Below, in pieces: positions 45,949 through 57,785 of a stretch of DNA of 64,000 nucleotides (position 1 is the stretch's first letter; each line of letters opens with the position of its first letter). Origin of the DNA: Coniochaeta sp. PMI_546 (Eukaryota > Ascomycota > Sordariomycetes > Coniochaetales > Coniochaetaceae); NCBI GenBank assembly GCA_021432605.1, contig MU271146.1, positions 1,364,001 through 1,428,000 on the forward strand. The letters are read 5' to 3'. Both the position numbers and the translations under genes were made by a program. The notes beneath the pieces are model-generated. The model did not search any database, was not told the origin of the DNA, and saw only the letters and a list, made by a program, of their open reading frames with translations.

Positions 45949-47316
45949 ATGGCGTCGGGGCCTTCGTCTTCGAGCGCACTCGTGCGCAAACGGACCGACA
46001 CAGAACTGATGCCTCCTCCTCCGCCAGCCAAGCGAATAAAGCGGCCTAGGAAGGTATTGGACGAAGACACGTACACCGATGCCCTATCACAGATCATTGC
46101 GCGAGACTTCTTCCCCGGCTTGTTGGAAAGCGAGACACAGCAGGAGTATCTGGACGCCCTGGAGTCGAAAGACGATGCGTGGATATCGAGTGCCGGACGC
46201 CGCCTGCAACAGGTCATGACCCCTGGCCGACGGCGAGGACGCATACCAACGACTTCCTCAGCGGCTGGTGGCCAGACACCCACAACAGGATTTCTCGGCG
46301 ATACCCCCGTGTCTGTGGTGTCTGCGTCGACCGTGCCGGAGGAGAAGGTGGCCGTCGACACGAACATGAACCTAGGCGCGTTTCAAGCCAAGTATACCAG
46401 CGAGGACAACGAGAGCTTCTATAAGCTGCTCGACAAACAAAACCAAAAGCGGGCAGAGAAGTATGCCTGGTTATGGAGGGGTAACAAGCTGCCGTCGAAG
46501 CAGCAGCTGAAGCAGAAAGAGATCGAGGACAGGATACGCCAGACCAGGAGCTTGGTAGACGACGGGTACAAAGATAGGCGGCTGGCTATTAGAGACAAGG
46601 ACGATAGGCCCGCTGCGCCAGATCACTGGAAGTCGAAACCGAATAACCAGTTGATGTTCGCTCCAGACGGCGTAGACGGGTTGCTAGAGACGGCAGCTGA
46701 GAGGGCGCAAGCCGAGTCCAGAGCTGCCCCGAAGACAATCGTCTATGAGAACACGCGGATGCTCGGGCCTACCATTGTTCAAGGACAGGAGCCATCCGTT
46801 CCGCCCTCGCCATCCCTATCCGCCGTTCGCGACGCAATAGCCGGCAAGTCTCGCCCCGGATACCAAGACTCCAACACCGGAGCAGGCGGCGGCGAAACGC
46901 CCCGCGTAAACGGCTACGCCTTCGTTGACGACGAGGAGCCCGAACCGGAGCCGCCGTTACGAGCAACGCTCATCACTATGGGGGCCGGAGACGCGACGCC
47001 GAACCCGTTCCAGCTGCAGGAGCAGGGAAAGCGGGAGGCGCTACACCACCGCATGGTGGAGAAGATATCGCGGTCGAAGCGGACGTCGGCGTACCAAGGT
47101 CTCACGGGCAAGGTGGATCGCACGCCTGTGCCCAAGTTTCCGAGCAGCCCACGCGTGTCTGGCGGGATGATGACGCCGGCGGCGCAGAGGTTATGGGGGA
47201 AGATCGACAGTGCGGGTAACCGGAGGACAGGGGATTTCTCGCCATTCAATAAGGTCAAGGCGACGCCTACGCCCGTCAAGGGTCGAGGATCGGGCTTGAA
47301 GAGTTTGGCTAAGTGA
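45949..47316 (+). CDS. ESS2: ESS2/DGCR14 (Es2) splicing-related nuclear protein, 455 aa
   Basis: Es2 (fission yeast Bis1, human ESS2/DGCR14) is associated with the C complex of the spliceosome. The gene is intronless. The conserved N-terminal block KVLDEDTYTDALSQIIARDF followed by FPGLLE is near residue 30. The central EKYAWLW(R) and NQLMFAPDG blocks and the C-terminal GLTGKVDRTPVPKFPSSPR-type segment are present. Much of the rest is charged and disordered. I chose the ATG at 45949; the frame is open upstream to 45799 but that part lacks conserved sequence. It is convergent with the RTT103-like gene. Confidence 0.92.
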   Translation: MASGPSSSSALVRKRTDTELMPPPPPAKRIKRPRKVLDEDTYTDALSQIIARDFFPGLLESETQQEYLDALESKDDAWISSAGRRLQQVMTPGRRRGRIPTTSSAAGGQTPTTGFLGDTPVSVVSASTVPEEKVAVDTNMNLGAFQAKYTSEDNESFYKLLDKQNQKRAEKYAWLWRGNKLPSKQQLKQKEIEDRIRQTRSLVDDGYKDRRLAIRDKDDRPAAPDHWKSKPNNQLMFAPDGVDGLLETAAERAQAESRAAPKTIVYENTRMLGPTIVQGQEPSVPPSPSLSAVRDAIAGKSRPGYQDSNTGAGGGETPRVNGYAFVDDEEPEPEPPLRATLITMGAGDATPNPFQLQEQGKREALHHRMVEKISRSKRTSAYQGLTGKVDRTPVPKFPSSPRVSGGMMTPAAQRLWGKIDSAGNRRTGDFSPFNKVKATPTPVKGRGSGLKSLAK

Positions 47317-47675
47317 GGGTCGGTATGGGATTGCATTTGTTTACTGGAGGCGTTTTATTATACCCCGAACTTGAGGTTGATACATGATCATGGGATGGAC
47401 AGGGACATTAGACGTTAGATCACTAGCCTCATCATCGAGGCGAATGTCAGGATCAGGTTGTTTTTGATCCAGGTTTAAGTAGCAACACCACTGGAGAACA
47501 CTTCAATATCTTTTGGCCGAATCCGTCCGAAAGTACCATTAAATCCAGGAGCCATATCAAGAACACAGTAAAAGTACATGAAGCAAGAACAATAGCTGCA
47601 CGTCGTCCGGAATTCTAGAGCTCCTCTGGTCAGGCCCTGTGTTGTCGCGAATCATTGCAAAGGTTGTCGATTGTT
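47317..47675. other. convergent 3' region ESS2 / RTT103-like
   Basis: These 359 bases lie between two 3' ends. Nothing is recognised. Confidence 0.5.
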
Positions 47676-49164
47676 CTACGATCCGCGGCTTTCCTTCCGG
47701 ATCATCTCCGCGACTTCAGCATCGATTCCATCATCTCCGCCAAGATCCGGGAAGTCTTCGCCGGAGTCCACCCTACGACGTTTATTGGAGCCGTTCAGGG
47801 CGACAGGGACGGACTGATATTGAGAGGCGATGTTGGACAGCATCTCGATGCCCGGAGCTGCCGAGGGGAACGATGATTGCTGGTGCTGCTCTTGTACCGG
47901 AGCATGGAACTGGTGGCCATTCTGAGGAGTGACGGCGTCGTTGTTGTAGAAGTCCAGATCATCTCCATCGCCCGGCGGCGGTGTCAAGGCTTCCATCTCG
48001 GGTCGTTCCGGCTCCTGTTCCGGGCTGGCGGAGTGGCCTCCGTCTTGCGGCGATAGGTGGTGGTCATTTCCCTCCGAAGCGCCCATGCCCCTGATGATAT
48101 CCAGCTCCACCTCTTGCCGCCTGGTGTCGACCTCTGCCCTGCGGTTGGCGAGTTGCTTCTGCTGAGCCACATCGGACTCCAAGGCTGCGCGGTTCGTGTC
48201 AAGGATCTTCTCGAGAGCGGCGACCAGCTCCTTGCGAGCTTTGACCGATTCGGCGACAGCATTCTCGGCATTGGCCAGATGCTTCAGCAGACCGCTGAGC
48301 TTGGCGGCGTACACTGGCGGCGCTGGGAGCGCGTCCTTAGAGTTGATGAGCTTGTCGTATTCGGCATTGGCAGTAGATACCGAGCTCTTCACTGGAAGAA
48401 CTTGCTTCGAGACATTCTGTTGAGGTGTGAGCAGGTCTCGAAGCTCGGCTGGGAGAGAAGACGGTGCTAAGGATGAGCCGAAGATGGACCCTCCAAAGGC
48501 GCCAACTTTAGCTGTACCGCGTGCATTGTCAAGCTCTGCATATCAGGTTAGCTATACTCTGTGCTGGCCAACAGATGGGGTGAGTGTGGTTTTCTCACCC
48601 TGCAGACGAGCTTCTATAGCATCCTGTATCGGCAGCTCAAATATATTTCTCTCTCGCCAGACCTGGACCACTCTCCGCAGTTTGTTTTGGACATCTGACG
48701 TGGCACCTTTATAGGCAGTGGCAGTGGCTTCAGCTAAAACAGGCGAGAAGGCCAGGACGAAGTCCTCTTTATGGCGAGCCTTGGTTTGCTGTGCGACCTC
48801 TGGCAAGACGCTTGTCAGCAATCCATCGAAGTTTGAGATGAGGCGGAGATATTTACCGTTTGCTAGATAGATGAGGTTCAACCTCTTGGGGCTGGGCGAG
48901 TCCTTGAGCCGCTGCAACCATAGTTGAACAGTTCGATCAGCGTGCCGCCTGGACAAGATGTCAGCAAGTTCTGCACTACAGGCAATCTCGTCGTATTGAT
49001 ATCCAAAGCAGAGCGAAGGCCCTGTATCTATGAATCCGGTTCAAGCCTCAAGACTTTGGTACTCACCGATGAAACATTATCCACTGGGCAGCGGTGGCTA
49101 TGCTGTCATGGCTTTCATTAAGGGCTGAGAGCTTTGCCAGCACTGCATCATCTGTGTATGCCAT
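47676..49164 (-). CDS. RTT103: RTT103-like CTD-interacting (CID/RPR) protein, 416 aa
   Basis: CID proteins read phosphorylated heptads of the Pol II C-terminal domain; Rtt103 binds Ser2-P and recruits the Rat1 exonuclease in termination. Four exons: 49067-49164, 48857-48948, 48599-48799 and 47676-48535. Residues 1-140 form the CID: MAYTDDAVLAKLSALNESHD, AAQWIMFHRRHAD, LNLIYLANEVAQQ and LRRVVQVWRERNIFE. A coiled-coil region (about 220-290) follows, then a Pro/Gln-rich stretch and an acidic end. The layout fits Rtt103/RPRD rather than Pcf11, which is longer. It is divergent from clathrin light chain. Confidence 0.92.
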
Positions 49165-49978
49165 TGCACTGAGCTATCTCTGCCAAGAAGGGGAGTTTAT
49201 TGAATGAGAGATGTTCCGTGATGTTGGAGATTGATAAATTGCCAGTGTGCGACGGTGTTGAATCAATATTGGTGTGCTCGTGGCTGGGATTGTCGTGTTT
49301 TGCTGAGTATCTTGTTGCTGCTTAAGCAGTTGCGCTTGGCTTAATCTCTACGGTAACATGTGTTGGTGGACAACAAGCTGTCGCAGCGCTTTATACTGGG
49401 CTATCACAGAAGATTCCTCTTGAGCCTTAGAAGTCCAGACTATCAACCTCAGATCGAGTCAAGGAAAAGCCTCAGACCAGTGTTAGATATCTAGACAAAC
49501 TTGCAGAATGGATCCCAGCAGCCTCATGAGGATCTTCCAAGGTTGTTGAGAAATGGATCAGGGTGTTTGAGAGGAACATGGATGAACGGACATGGAAGCG
49601 TTTATCTTTATAGAAAGGCTGGCAGGTGCCGGCTGCTCAAACTGTTTGCAGCAAGAGGGAAAAGCTCGCAAGCTCTAGCGCGTAGAAGAATAGAGAATCT
49701 CGCTTAATTGCAACATGGGATCCGTGCACGCTCTCTGAACCAACAATCGTAATGAGTTACGTGTAATATGGGGATATCCGATGAAGCGCCGCTGTAGGCA
49801 TTCACCTGCAGGTCACCGTGTGCTGCCAGTGCTGTAAGGTGCAACTTCCAACACCAAATCGAAAGAGGCACCTGGCACTTTAGAACCAAGACATCTACCC
49901 GACAACTTTTCCATCTTTTCCTTAGAGAAACGTCAACTACCACTTTCTGCCACTGCTGATCATCAGCACTCCGTCGCA
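49165..49978. other. divergent promoter region RTT103-like / CLC1
   Basis: This is an 814-base head-to-head gap. Only short frames without protein-like content are present. Confidence 0.5.
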
Positions 49979-50787
49979 ATGGCTGATAGATTCCCTTCCC
50001 TGGAGGACTTCGACTCCGGCGGTAAGCTGCCCGTGAGAACCTCTATGTGCGCCGTACACTAACTGCCCTGCGCGCTAGCCCAGACAGATATCAAAGATGC
50101 CACAGAGAACCCATCCGTCGATGATTTCCTAGCACGCGAGAAGGCCCTGCTTGGAGACGATGCACAGCAGTTCGCCTCTGTTGCAGGCGGCGATGACGAC
50201 CTGCTCGGTGGCGGTTCCACGGACAACGTCCTAGGTGACTCGACTTTCGAGGCCCAGTTCCCAGACATCACAAGCCCGACCGAGGTAACTCATCTCTCTA
50301 TATCATTGTGCGATTGAAGCTAACACTGTCTTGTCCCAAGGCTCTCCGCGCAACGGGCCCCTCTGTCAACTACAACTCCGGCTATCAGGCATATGCCGAC
50401 GAGAACGAGGTCGAGGAGGAGCCTGAGGTGATCAAGAACTGGCGGGAGAAGCGGGACGCTCAGAACGCCAAGCGAGCCGAGCAACACCGGCAGCAGCGGG
50501 AGGAGACTGTCGCCGAGGCGCAGCGCAACATCGACGACTTTTACGAGAACTACAACAACAAGAAGGAAAAGAACATTGCACAGACGCGCAGGGAGGCCGA
50601 GCAGTTCCTTGCCAGCCGTGAAGATACCACCTCTGGCGGCACGAGCTGGGAGCGCATTGCGAAGCTGGTCGATATCAGTGGCAAGGGACCCCAGGGCGGC
50701 GCGGCCGGGTCTGGCAAGGAGCGCTTCCGCGAGCTGCTGCTGAGTCTGCGGAAGGATGAGAAGGCCCCTGGTGCCGAGGGCTATTAG
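49979..50787 (+). CDS. CLC1: CLC1, clathrin light chain, 231 aa
   Basis: The light chain binds the hub of clathrin heavy chain and tunes coat assembly at Golgi, endosomes and plasma membrane. Three exons: 49979-50021, 50079-50284 and 50341-50787. The acidic N-terminal half has the family pattern FPSLEDFD ... DDFLAREKALLGDD ... FEAQFPDI. The central helix (about 110-175) begins at PEVIKNWREKRDAQ, the heavy-chain-binding coiled coil. The end carries SWERIAKLVDISGKG and a final basic helix (KERFRELLLSLRKDEKAPG). Length matches fungal light chains. Confidence 0.96.
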
Positions 50788-51195
50788 ATGGGGCTCGACG
50801 CCTGGGCTAGGACATTAAGTTGCGCTATGGACCGTGTAACACGGGGCACCGGCACGAGTCAGACGTCATCGTTTAATGCTTGGTAGAGGCGGCGTTTGTT
50901 CTATACGACAGCCTGTATCTTATGATAGGTGCCTTGGCTGCCAACAGAACTGGCATCTGGCAAATGGAGGCGTAAAATGCACATTGATCATACTCTTCAT
51001 CCGCATAGCAGCTGCATCTACATTTCAGGCATATTCACTGTAGGCATGTTCTTGGGTCTGGACTCATGCCTGCGCTTGACCTGACGTAGGAAATTAAGAG
51101 AGCGGCTTGCCCCGACCTTATCTATTCGTCTGTCCATATACATACGGCCTAGGCTTGTTTGTCGTCATTGCTCCTTTCTTATCGAGACACCACCC
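50788..51195. other. convergent 3' region CLC1 / COX7
   Basis: These 408 bases lie between two 3' ends. Nothing is recognised. Confidence 0.5.
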
Positions 51196-51684
51196 TTAGT
51201 CCTTGCCAAACCAGGTGTTGTGGCCAAGAACCTTGCGACCCATGGCGTACATGGTAGCTGCGTGAGAGCTGTCAGTAAAGCAAAACACATCAATCGCAGT
51301 CCTTGGAAATACACTAACCTGCAGTCGATCCCCACAGGAGGATGACGAAGGGAGTGTACAAGTACGGGCTCCTGGGGTTCTGCCGGCTCTTGTCAGTCCA
51401 AAGTCCCTCCTTCTGTCGCGCTCCAGCACCGACGGCCGTCGTCTCAATCGCGACTCACAATCTTCCAGATTCGCTGGTGACCACGGTAGGCCTGTTGGTA
51501 GAAGCGCTGGCGCTCTGGGATAGTGTTTCGGGCGTTGACGAGGCCGCTGTCGAAAGTTCGTCAGTCAATCGCTCACATCGTACGATCCTATTTCGCGATC
51601 GATTGTCGTCGCAAGGAGCACCGCAGAAGGGCAAAAAGAGCAGTCATGGACTGTCTCAGGATGGATTTCTCAGACTTACGCCAT
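51196..51684 (-). CDS. COX7: COX7-like cytochrome c oxidase small subunit, 71 aa
   Basis: This is probably a single-span inner-membrane subunit of complex IV. Four exons: 51680-51684 (only ATGGC), 51459-51546, 51319-51379 and 51196-51257. The joined protein has an N-terminal basic helix (NTIPERQRFYQQAYRGHQRI), then Trp-Lys-Ile-Asn-Pro-Arg-Ser-Pro, one membrane helix (about residues 38-56, LYTPFVILLWGSTAATMYAM) and a short basic end. Yeast Cox7 shows the same plan with a HPRSALYLYPF core, which is the main ground for the name. A different small respiratory subunit cannot be excluded. It is divergent from the PPR-like gene. Confidence 0.78.
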
Positions 51685-52103
51685 TTTGAAGAACTTTAGA
51701 GTGGAGAGATGTCGAGAGTCGGCGAACGCAGTTGACGTGTGGTGTATGGTGCGAGGAGAGCTCGGAATCGTAACGTCAAAGGTCTCTCACTCTCGGCTCC
51801 TCGCTTAATCGTGACTGGAGCTGTGACGAGCATCATTGGTCGATTAGTCTCTTGCCCCACTTAACATTTTTGGACCTCAACTTCAAGCACAGGAGAGCTC
51901 AAGTTGCTGAAGTTTGCTCGCTCTCTAAAATCCTTGTCCACAAATACAGGTTCCTCGTTCTCGACTTCACGGACTGACTTTTTGCTGCGATATCCGGGGC
52001 AGTCATGCGACGATAGAGATCAGCATCTAGCCACCTATGAGACGCCCACTGCAATGGTTTGCGTACTGCGAGACTCGATAAGGCCGGTGGCCCAGACACA
52101 AAC
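51685..52103. other. divergent promoter region COX7 / PPR-like gene
   Basis: This is a 419-base head-to-head gap. Two short upstream ATGs (52014 and 52037) open brief frames ahead of the PPR-like start and could act as upstream ORFs. Confidence 0.5.
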
Positions 52104-54698
52104 ATGGGGGCGGCGGCTCGACCTCTTCGACAGGTAGCATACTATCCTCACCATGGACCATGGGCGCACCATGACTTCTTAGCGAGGTGCTGTGGTCACA
52201 GGAAACATGGGTTCAGGATAGGAAGCTTCCGCCCCGGGTTCCCTGCCCCTGGGCGTTGGGCAGCCTCGAAGGCCGCTGTCGCTGCTCAGCACAGCAAGGC
52301 CAACGACTTGGACGAGGCCAGGTTCTTTGATGCTTGCATAGAACGGTTTACAGCACCTAAAAATATCCAAAAAGGTGCCACCCTGCCAGCCATCATCGAC
52401 AGCGGTCTCGGCCAGCCACTCTTCACCTCCTCTTGGACGAAGAAACCACAGCAGTCCCGGCTCGCTCGTCACGGCAAATGGCAAGGCCTCGCTACGCAAT
52501 ACCATGAGCTCAAGCACGAGTCTGACATTTCTGGCGAAATTGGACAGGCGAGACTTGTTGATGACCCTGCGAATGTTAACGACATTGAGTTATGGAATGT
52601 TATCCTCAACTTTCGGTATCGGCAGGATGGGTTTGAAGGCGTTGCTGCTATTTTGCAAGCGTTACAGGCGCGGAAGGTGCTGTGGGAAGTGAGAGGGCCG
52701 TCTGCGGAAGCCTTTTGGGGCACAATCCTCAGCGAGGCTGTACTACATGAAGACACGCTCTTGAGCGTGTGGGAATACGCAGAGTGGCTGTACGCGACAC
52801 ACGGTGTTCGCTGGCCCAAGCTCCACGAGACGGTACTGACGTCCTTCATTAACCGCAAGGTTCCAAAGGAGGCCATCCAGTGGCACATCCGCTTGAGCCC
52901 AAATTATGGTCTCGACGCCACTGCTTTTGGCCAGTTACTCCAGCGTTTTGTCACTGATCCAGACCCTAGCGTGCAGGAGATTCTCTGGGGCCTTTACCAG
53001 ACAAGCAACCATCACCAAATGTACGACAGTATCGTTCCCAAACTTTACTCAGAGGGTCACCTGTCACTAGCCCGCACTTGGCGCTTCCGTTTGACCGTGT
53101 ATGGCGACAGACCAGAGTCATTTGCAGCCAGGCCCTTCTTAAGATTCATGGCTGGATATTTTCCGCGAGTGATCATGGACCCCAGAGAATCTCTAGCGGC
53201 TGGGGTTAGACAAGAGGTTGGCAAGGACGCAGACAAGCTTGCTCGACTAGAAGGCGTTGGAGGTTATCGGCAGCTGATAAATCGGATTCACGGCCGAACC
53301 TTTGGTATCCAGGAGAAAACATACAATGATACCCTGGGAGCTCGGTGGTTTGCAAGTTCGTGGATTTCCGTTGACTTGGCACTTGACGTGGTTCGGTTTC
53401 TAGGCCTTGATCAGATCGGACCGCTTTCTCTACAGTCGATTGCGCTACGAGAAGGACATCCTGACCGTATCCTCGATCGACTCGATCAGCTGGAGTTGTC
53501 GGGAATCAGCATTGGTGAATCAAGCTATGCAAAGGCCATCAGGCACTTTGCAACCATGGATGACCACGAGACCTTAATGGATCTGCTTCATTCGGATCTG
53601 CACCCGGATGTCTTCGAAGATCTAGCTATGCAGAAGGAGATCTTGAAGCTGGCTATGAGATCAGGGAACTGGAAGCCATATCGCCTCGTTCTGTCGGTTA
53701 AACTAGCCGTGTCGTTGGACTCATTGGCGCTCGAGTCGAACCGACTGGCGGTTGCATCCCTCGCAACTGGCGATAAGCAAACGACGATCCGCATGCTTGA
53801 AGACATGCATCGAAGGGGTGTTCAGATTCTTCCGTCGACGAGTGACGCTATCTCTATGCATATCATTTCCAGTCTCGCCTCGCACAAGAAAGTGGATCTC
53901 GCAGAACTGGATCATTTCGTTGCTCTATGTCGGCTCGTCATGGCAACGCGGTTCCCTCTTGCTACAGAAGCCGTGAAGACGCTCTTGTTCAACCTGGGAA
54001 GATGTGGTCGCTTGGAGGAGCTGGAGAGGGTGTCTCTAGAGGTACTGCAGTGTTATACCGCTGTGAGGAATTCCACTCGCCCGACCTTGAACATACATAG
54101 ACTGGACGTTCCGGATCTGCTCAACGAGGAGCAGAGCTATGGAGCCTTTCAGCTGATTCCACGGGAGCTGAACCTGCGACATGACTTGCACCCCATCCAA
54201 CGGATATTTGACAGAGATTTGCAGCACAAGATCATTCAATGGAGCTTCACCGCGCGGCATGTGTCGCAACAACTCCCCAACTCTGCGAAAAATCCACGAC
54301 AACCCGTCGATTTCAGCTTTGCGCGTGGTATCAGACTCCTTGCGGTCCTCCGGGATAATGGTGTGGTCTTTGACGTCGAGGATGTGAAGCAGCTTCGCCG
54401 AGTTGTGGAGCTTCATCTTGCCACCATTCTAGGCAACTCTCAAAGCAAGTCGTCCGATGCGCCTCGTTGGATAAGCCAACTAGGCGTGGAACAAGCAAAG
54501 GCCTTGTGTGACGAGGCCTGGGGCAAGGAGCTTCTCCCTCCCCTGCGCAAATTTAAGGAACATGTTGAAGCAGTGGCTCAAAAAATCAGAGCCAGGTCGG
54601 GGGACAGTCGGAATGGGGCCCAGCTCGATCCTCGAATTCGGATCAAGAAAAGTGTAGGACCAAGTTGGTCGCTAGAGGCGCACCTCCAGAAAAGGTGA
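52104..54698 (+). CDS. large mitochondrial-type helical-repeat (PPR-like) protein, 864 aa
   Basis: The gene is an intronless frame. The first 70 residues are rich in Arg, His, Ala and Gly and nearly free of acid residues, as in mitochondrial presequences. The rest is all-helical. Pairs of amphipathic helices of about 35 residues (for example ANDLDEARFFDACIERFT, NVNDIELWNVILNFRYRQDG, and segments with typical x-A-x-x-L spacing) resemble pentatricopeptide repeats. Fungal mitochondrial PPR proteins stabilise or translate organelle transcripts; that role is an inference here. I chose the ATG at 52104 (A at -3). I cannot name a yeast counterpart. Confidence 0.85.
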   Translation: MGAAARPLRQVAYYPHHGPWAHHDFLARCCGHRKHGFRIGSFRPGFPAPGRWAASKAAVAAQHSKANDLDEARFFDACIERFTAPKNIQKGATLPAIIDSGLGQPLFTSSWTKKPQQSRLARHGKWQGLATQYHELKHESDISGEIGQARLVDDPANVNDIELWNVILNFRYRQDGFEGVAAILQALQARKVLWEVRGPSAEAFWGTILSEAVLHEDTLLSVWEYAEWLYATHGVRWPKLHETVLTSFINRKVPKEAIQWHIRLSPNYGLDATAFGQLLQRFVTDPDPSVQEILWGLYQTSNHHQMYDSIVPKLYSEGHLSLARTWRFRLTVYGDRPESFAARPFLRFMAGYFPRVIMDPRESLAAGVRQEVGKDADKLARLEGVGGYRQLINRIHGRTFGIQEKTYNDTLGARWFASSWISVDLALDVVRFLGLDQIGPLSLQSIALREGHPDRILDRLDQLELSGISIGESSYAKAIRHFATMDDHETLMDLLHSDLHPDVFEDLAMQKEILKLAMRSGNWKPYRLVLSVKLAVSLDSLALESNRLAVASLATGDKQTTIRMLEDMHRRGVQILPSTSDAISMHIISSLASHKKVDLAELDHFVALCRLVMATRFPLATEAVKTLLFNLGRCGRLEELERVSLEVLQCYTAVRNSTRPTLNIHRLDVPDLLNEEQSYGAFQLIPRELNLRHDLHPIQRIFDRDLQHKIIQWSFTARHVSQQLPNSAKNPRQPVDFSFARGIRLLAVLRDNGVVFDVEDVKQLRRVVELHLATILGNSQSKSSDAPRWISQLGVEQAKALCDEAWGKELLPPLRKFKEHVEAVAQKIRARSGDSRNGAQLDPRIRIKKSVGPSWSLEAHLQKR

Positions 54699-54976
54699 CA
54701 CAATGTTTATATATGAGATGGCTCGAGTAAGTGTTTCAGGGCTTGATTTCAATTCCATCCAAAGATGGGTGTCTATAGATGGGAGGCAGTTGCTTCTACA
54801 AGCGTACATATACCCCAGTTGTACATACAAGAATAGAATCCGCATTAGGCATATGACAGCACTGACATACGCTTCTGGAAGCTATCCAGCCGGGTTTGCG
54901 AGCTGATCGGCACGCTCGCTGCCAGCGTCACCAAGGGTGACAAGACTGTCAGTCTGGTCCCCTCCCTTGTTCATCG

Positions 54977-56136
54977 TTACTCCTCGAGACCGTCGCCAAC
55001 ATCGCTCGAAGCGCGCTTCTTCGGCTTAATTATTAGTAATATTATCATACCAGCGATGATAAGCAGGAGGAGCAGGATAATCATGCGCTTCGAAGTCTTC
55101 TTCTGGTACCCTGAAGCCACGGTGAGCTCCTTGTCAGCCTCCTTGACGTCAGTCGCCATGCGCTCGACATTGTAGTCTATCCTGTCGAGCATGGTGCCTT
55201 GGTCTATGACCATTGACTGCAGGTCCCTGAAGAGGTCAGACAGCTCGATGATGCCCTGTGCGATGTCATCGATCTCGCGCTCCCGTTGCAAGATCGCGGC
55301 GTCATTGGACTGCAGGAGCTTCTGGTGCGAGGTAGCCTGCAGGGTAGACTGTGAGAATGATCGGTCGGCGTCCGATTCTAGTATAGACGGGTCTGCTGCA
55401 AACCCAGCTCCGCCGGGAAGCGGCGTCGATGACCGGTCTGCTGGGCTGGACATGCCGCCCATTCCTCTTAGCTCTGGACGTTGACTGTTAGCATTTGGGG
55501 ACAGCGCAACCGGAAGAATGAGGGGATATGCTGACTCTTCAAATAAGCACTCTGCTTCTTCCTGAAGTTCGCGCTCGCCTCTTGCACTCTGGTAGCAAGA
55601 TTTATCTGGATGTTCTTGGCCATCACCTCTTCGGCCTTGGTCATCTGCCCCTGGGCCTTGCTCTCTCGTACCATCTGCTCCACCTTCTGTATACACCGGT
55701 GGCAGTCATGGAACCCGCGGGTTATCTGCTGTGTAAGACGCTCAATTTCGCTCTCCTCGGCCCTTTTTGTCTCGTCGTCGTTGAACCCCGGTAGCACGTG
55801 TTTTTGGTGCAGTCGTTCGAGCGTCTGGCCCTGGCGCGCTACCTCTGCCAGGATGTCGGTCACCTCGTCTGTGATGTCAGCCCAGCGCGGGGGTAACAGA
55901 TCCATCTCAATCACCGCGTCGCCGTCGTCAGCGTCGTAGGCCCCTTGCGATAGCAGTCCGCGCCGGTCATCGTCTGCTGAGAAGAGCACGCCCGCGTTGC
56001 TTCCGCTGCTCGCGCCGAGTGCGCCGCCGCCGACGCTCGTGCTTGTGCTTGACGGCCCATACCGGTTACGCTGACGAGGATGGTGCGCGTATGATTGCCG
56101 GTATGAGATGTAGAGATTCGTCCGGTCTCGCCACAT
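54977..56136 (-). CDS. TLG2: TLG2, Golgi/endosome t-SNARE (syntaxin 16), 365 aa
   Basis: Tlg2 is the Qa-SNARE for endosome to trans-Golgi fusion and works with Vps45. Two exons: 55536-56136 and 54977-55473. The N-terminal peptide MWRDRTNLYISYRQS is the Vps45-binding type. An Habc helix region fills about residues 90-195. The SNARE helix is at about 260-320 with the zero-layer Gln at 286 (RDLQSMV). A C-terminal anchor (331-349, almost all Ile/Leu/Met) and a short basic/acidic end follow. A 66-codon open extension upstream of the ATG lacks the conserved start. It is divergent from calmodulin. Confidence 0.94.
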
Positions 56137-56801
56137 GGCGGACGCCGGAGAGGGAGAGAGGAAGCTGTAGGTCAAGAAGTCCTGCACTTCAAGCTGGCGG
56201 CGAGACTGATGCAGTGTTTTGTAGTGATGGTTCGTCCTGCCGTAGCTCAATCGACTGGAGCTTACATGGCATGGCGCATCAAAGGGAGGTTCGCAAGTTC
56301 GATGGTGGGCTTGGGGATGGAATGGACACAATGGCAGGTTGATGAGGCTGACGGAGCTCTTTCCACGGGTCGTTCAATGTTGCCGCACATCCCTGCTAGC
56401 GCAATCTCAAGTTCATGTGGGTCGACATGACGCCTCGGGTGGAGCTGCTTGTTAGCCAACAGCTGTCGAACGGGCTTCAACAGCTGCCTCTGAGCGTGGG
56501 TGACACGCAGCCCTCGTAGATACTGCGTACCAGGGCAGCCAGGGATTTTGGCATATGAGGCAACCAGCGAAGGCCGCCAAGTGTATTCAAGTGGATCCAC
56601 CGCTCCCCAGATCCAGCTTCCACTTCGCTCTCCTGCCCCAAGTTGTGAAGTTCCAGCTTGTCAACAACTTATCTTCCTGACCTTCAGCCTGACCACGTCT
56701 TTCCGAACAACCGCTTGCGATCAACCCATCTCTTTGCTAGCTGTCATCTACCGCGGTCGGTTGAATCTCAGTCGTCCTTACTTCGATTTCTCAGTTCCAT
56801 C
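56137..56801. other. divergent promoter region TLG2 / calmodulin
   Basis: This is a 665-base head-to-head gap. The calmodulin side (56690-56800) is pyrimidine-rich, as is common before fungal transcription starts. Confidence 0.5.

Positions 56802-57785
<984 letters not shown>

Noticed and set aside
52014-52058. ATGs at 52014 and 52037 as alternative starts of the PPR-like gene
   Set aside because: Both are out of frame and hit stops within a few codons; at most they are small upstream frames.
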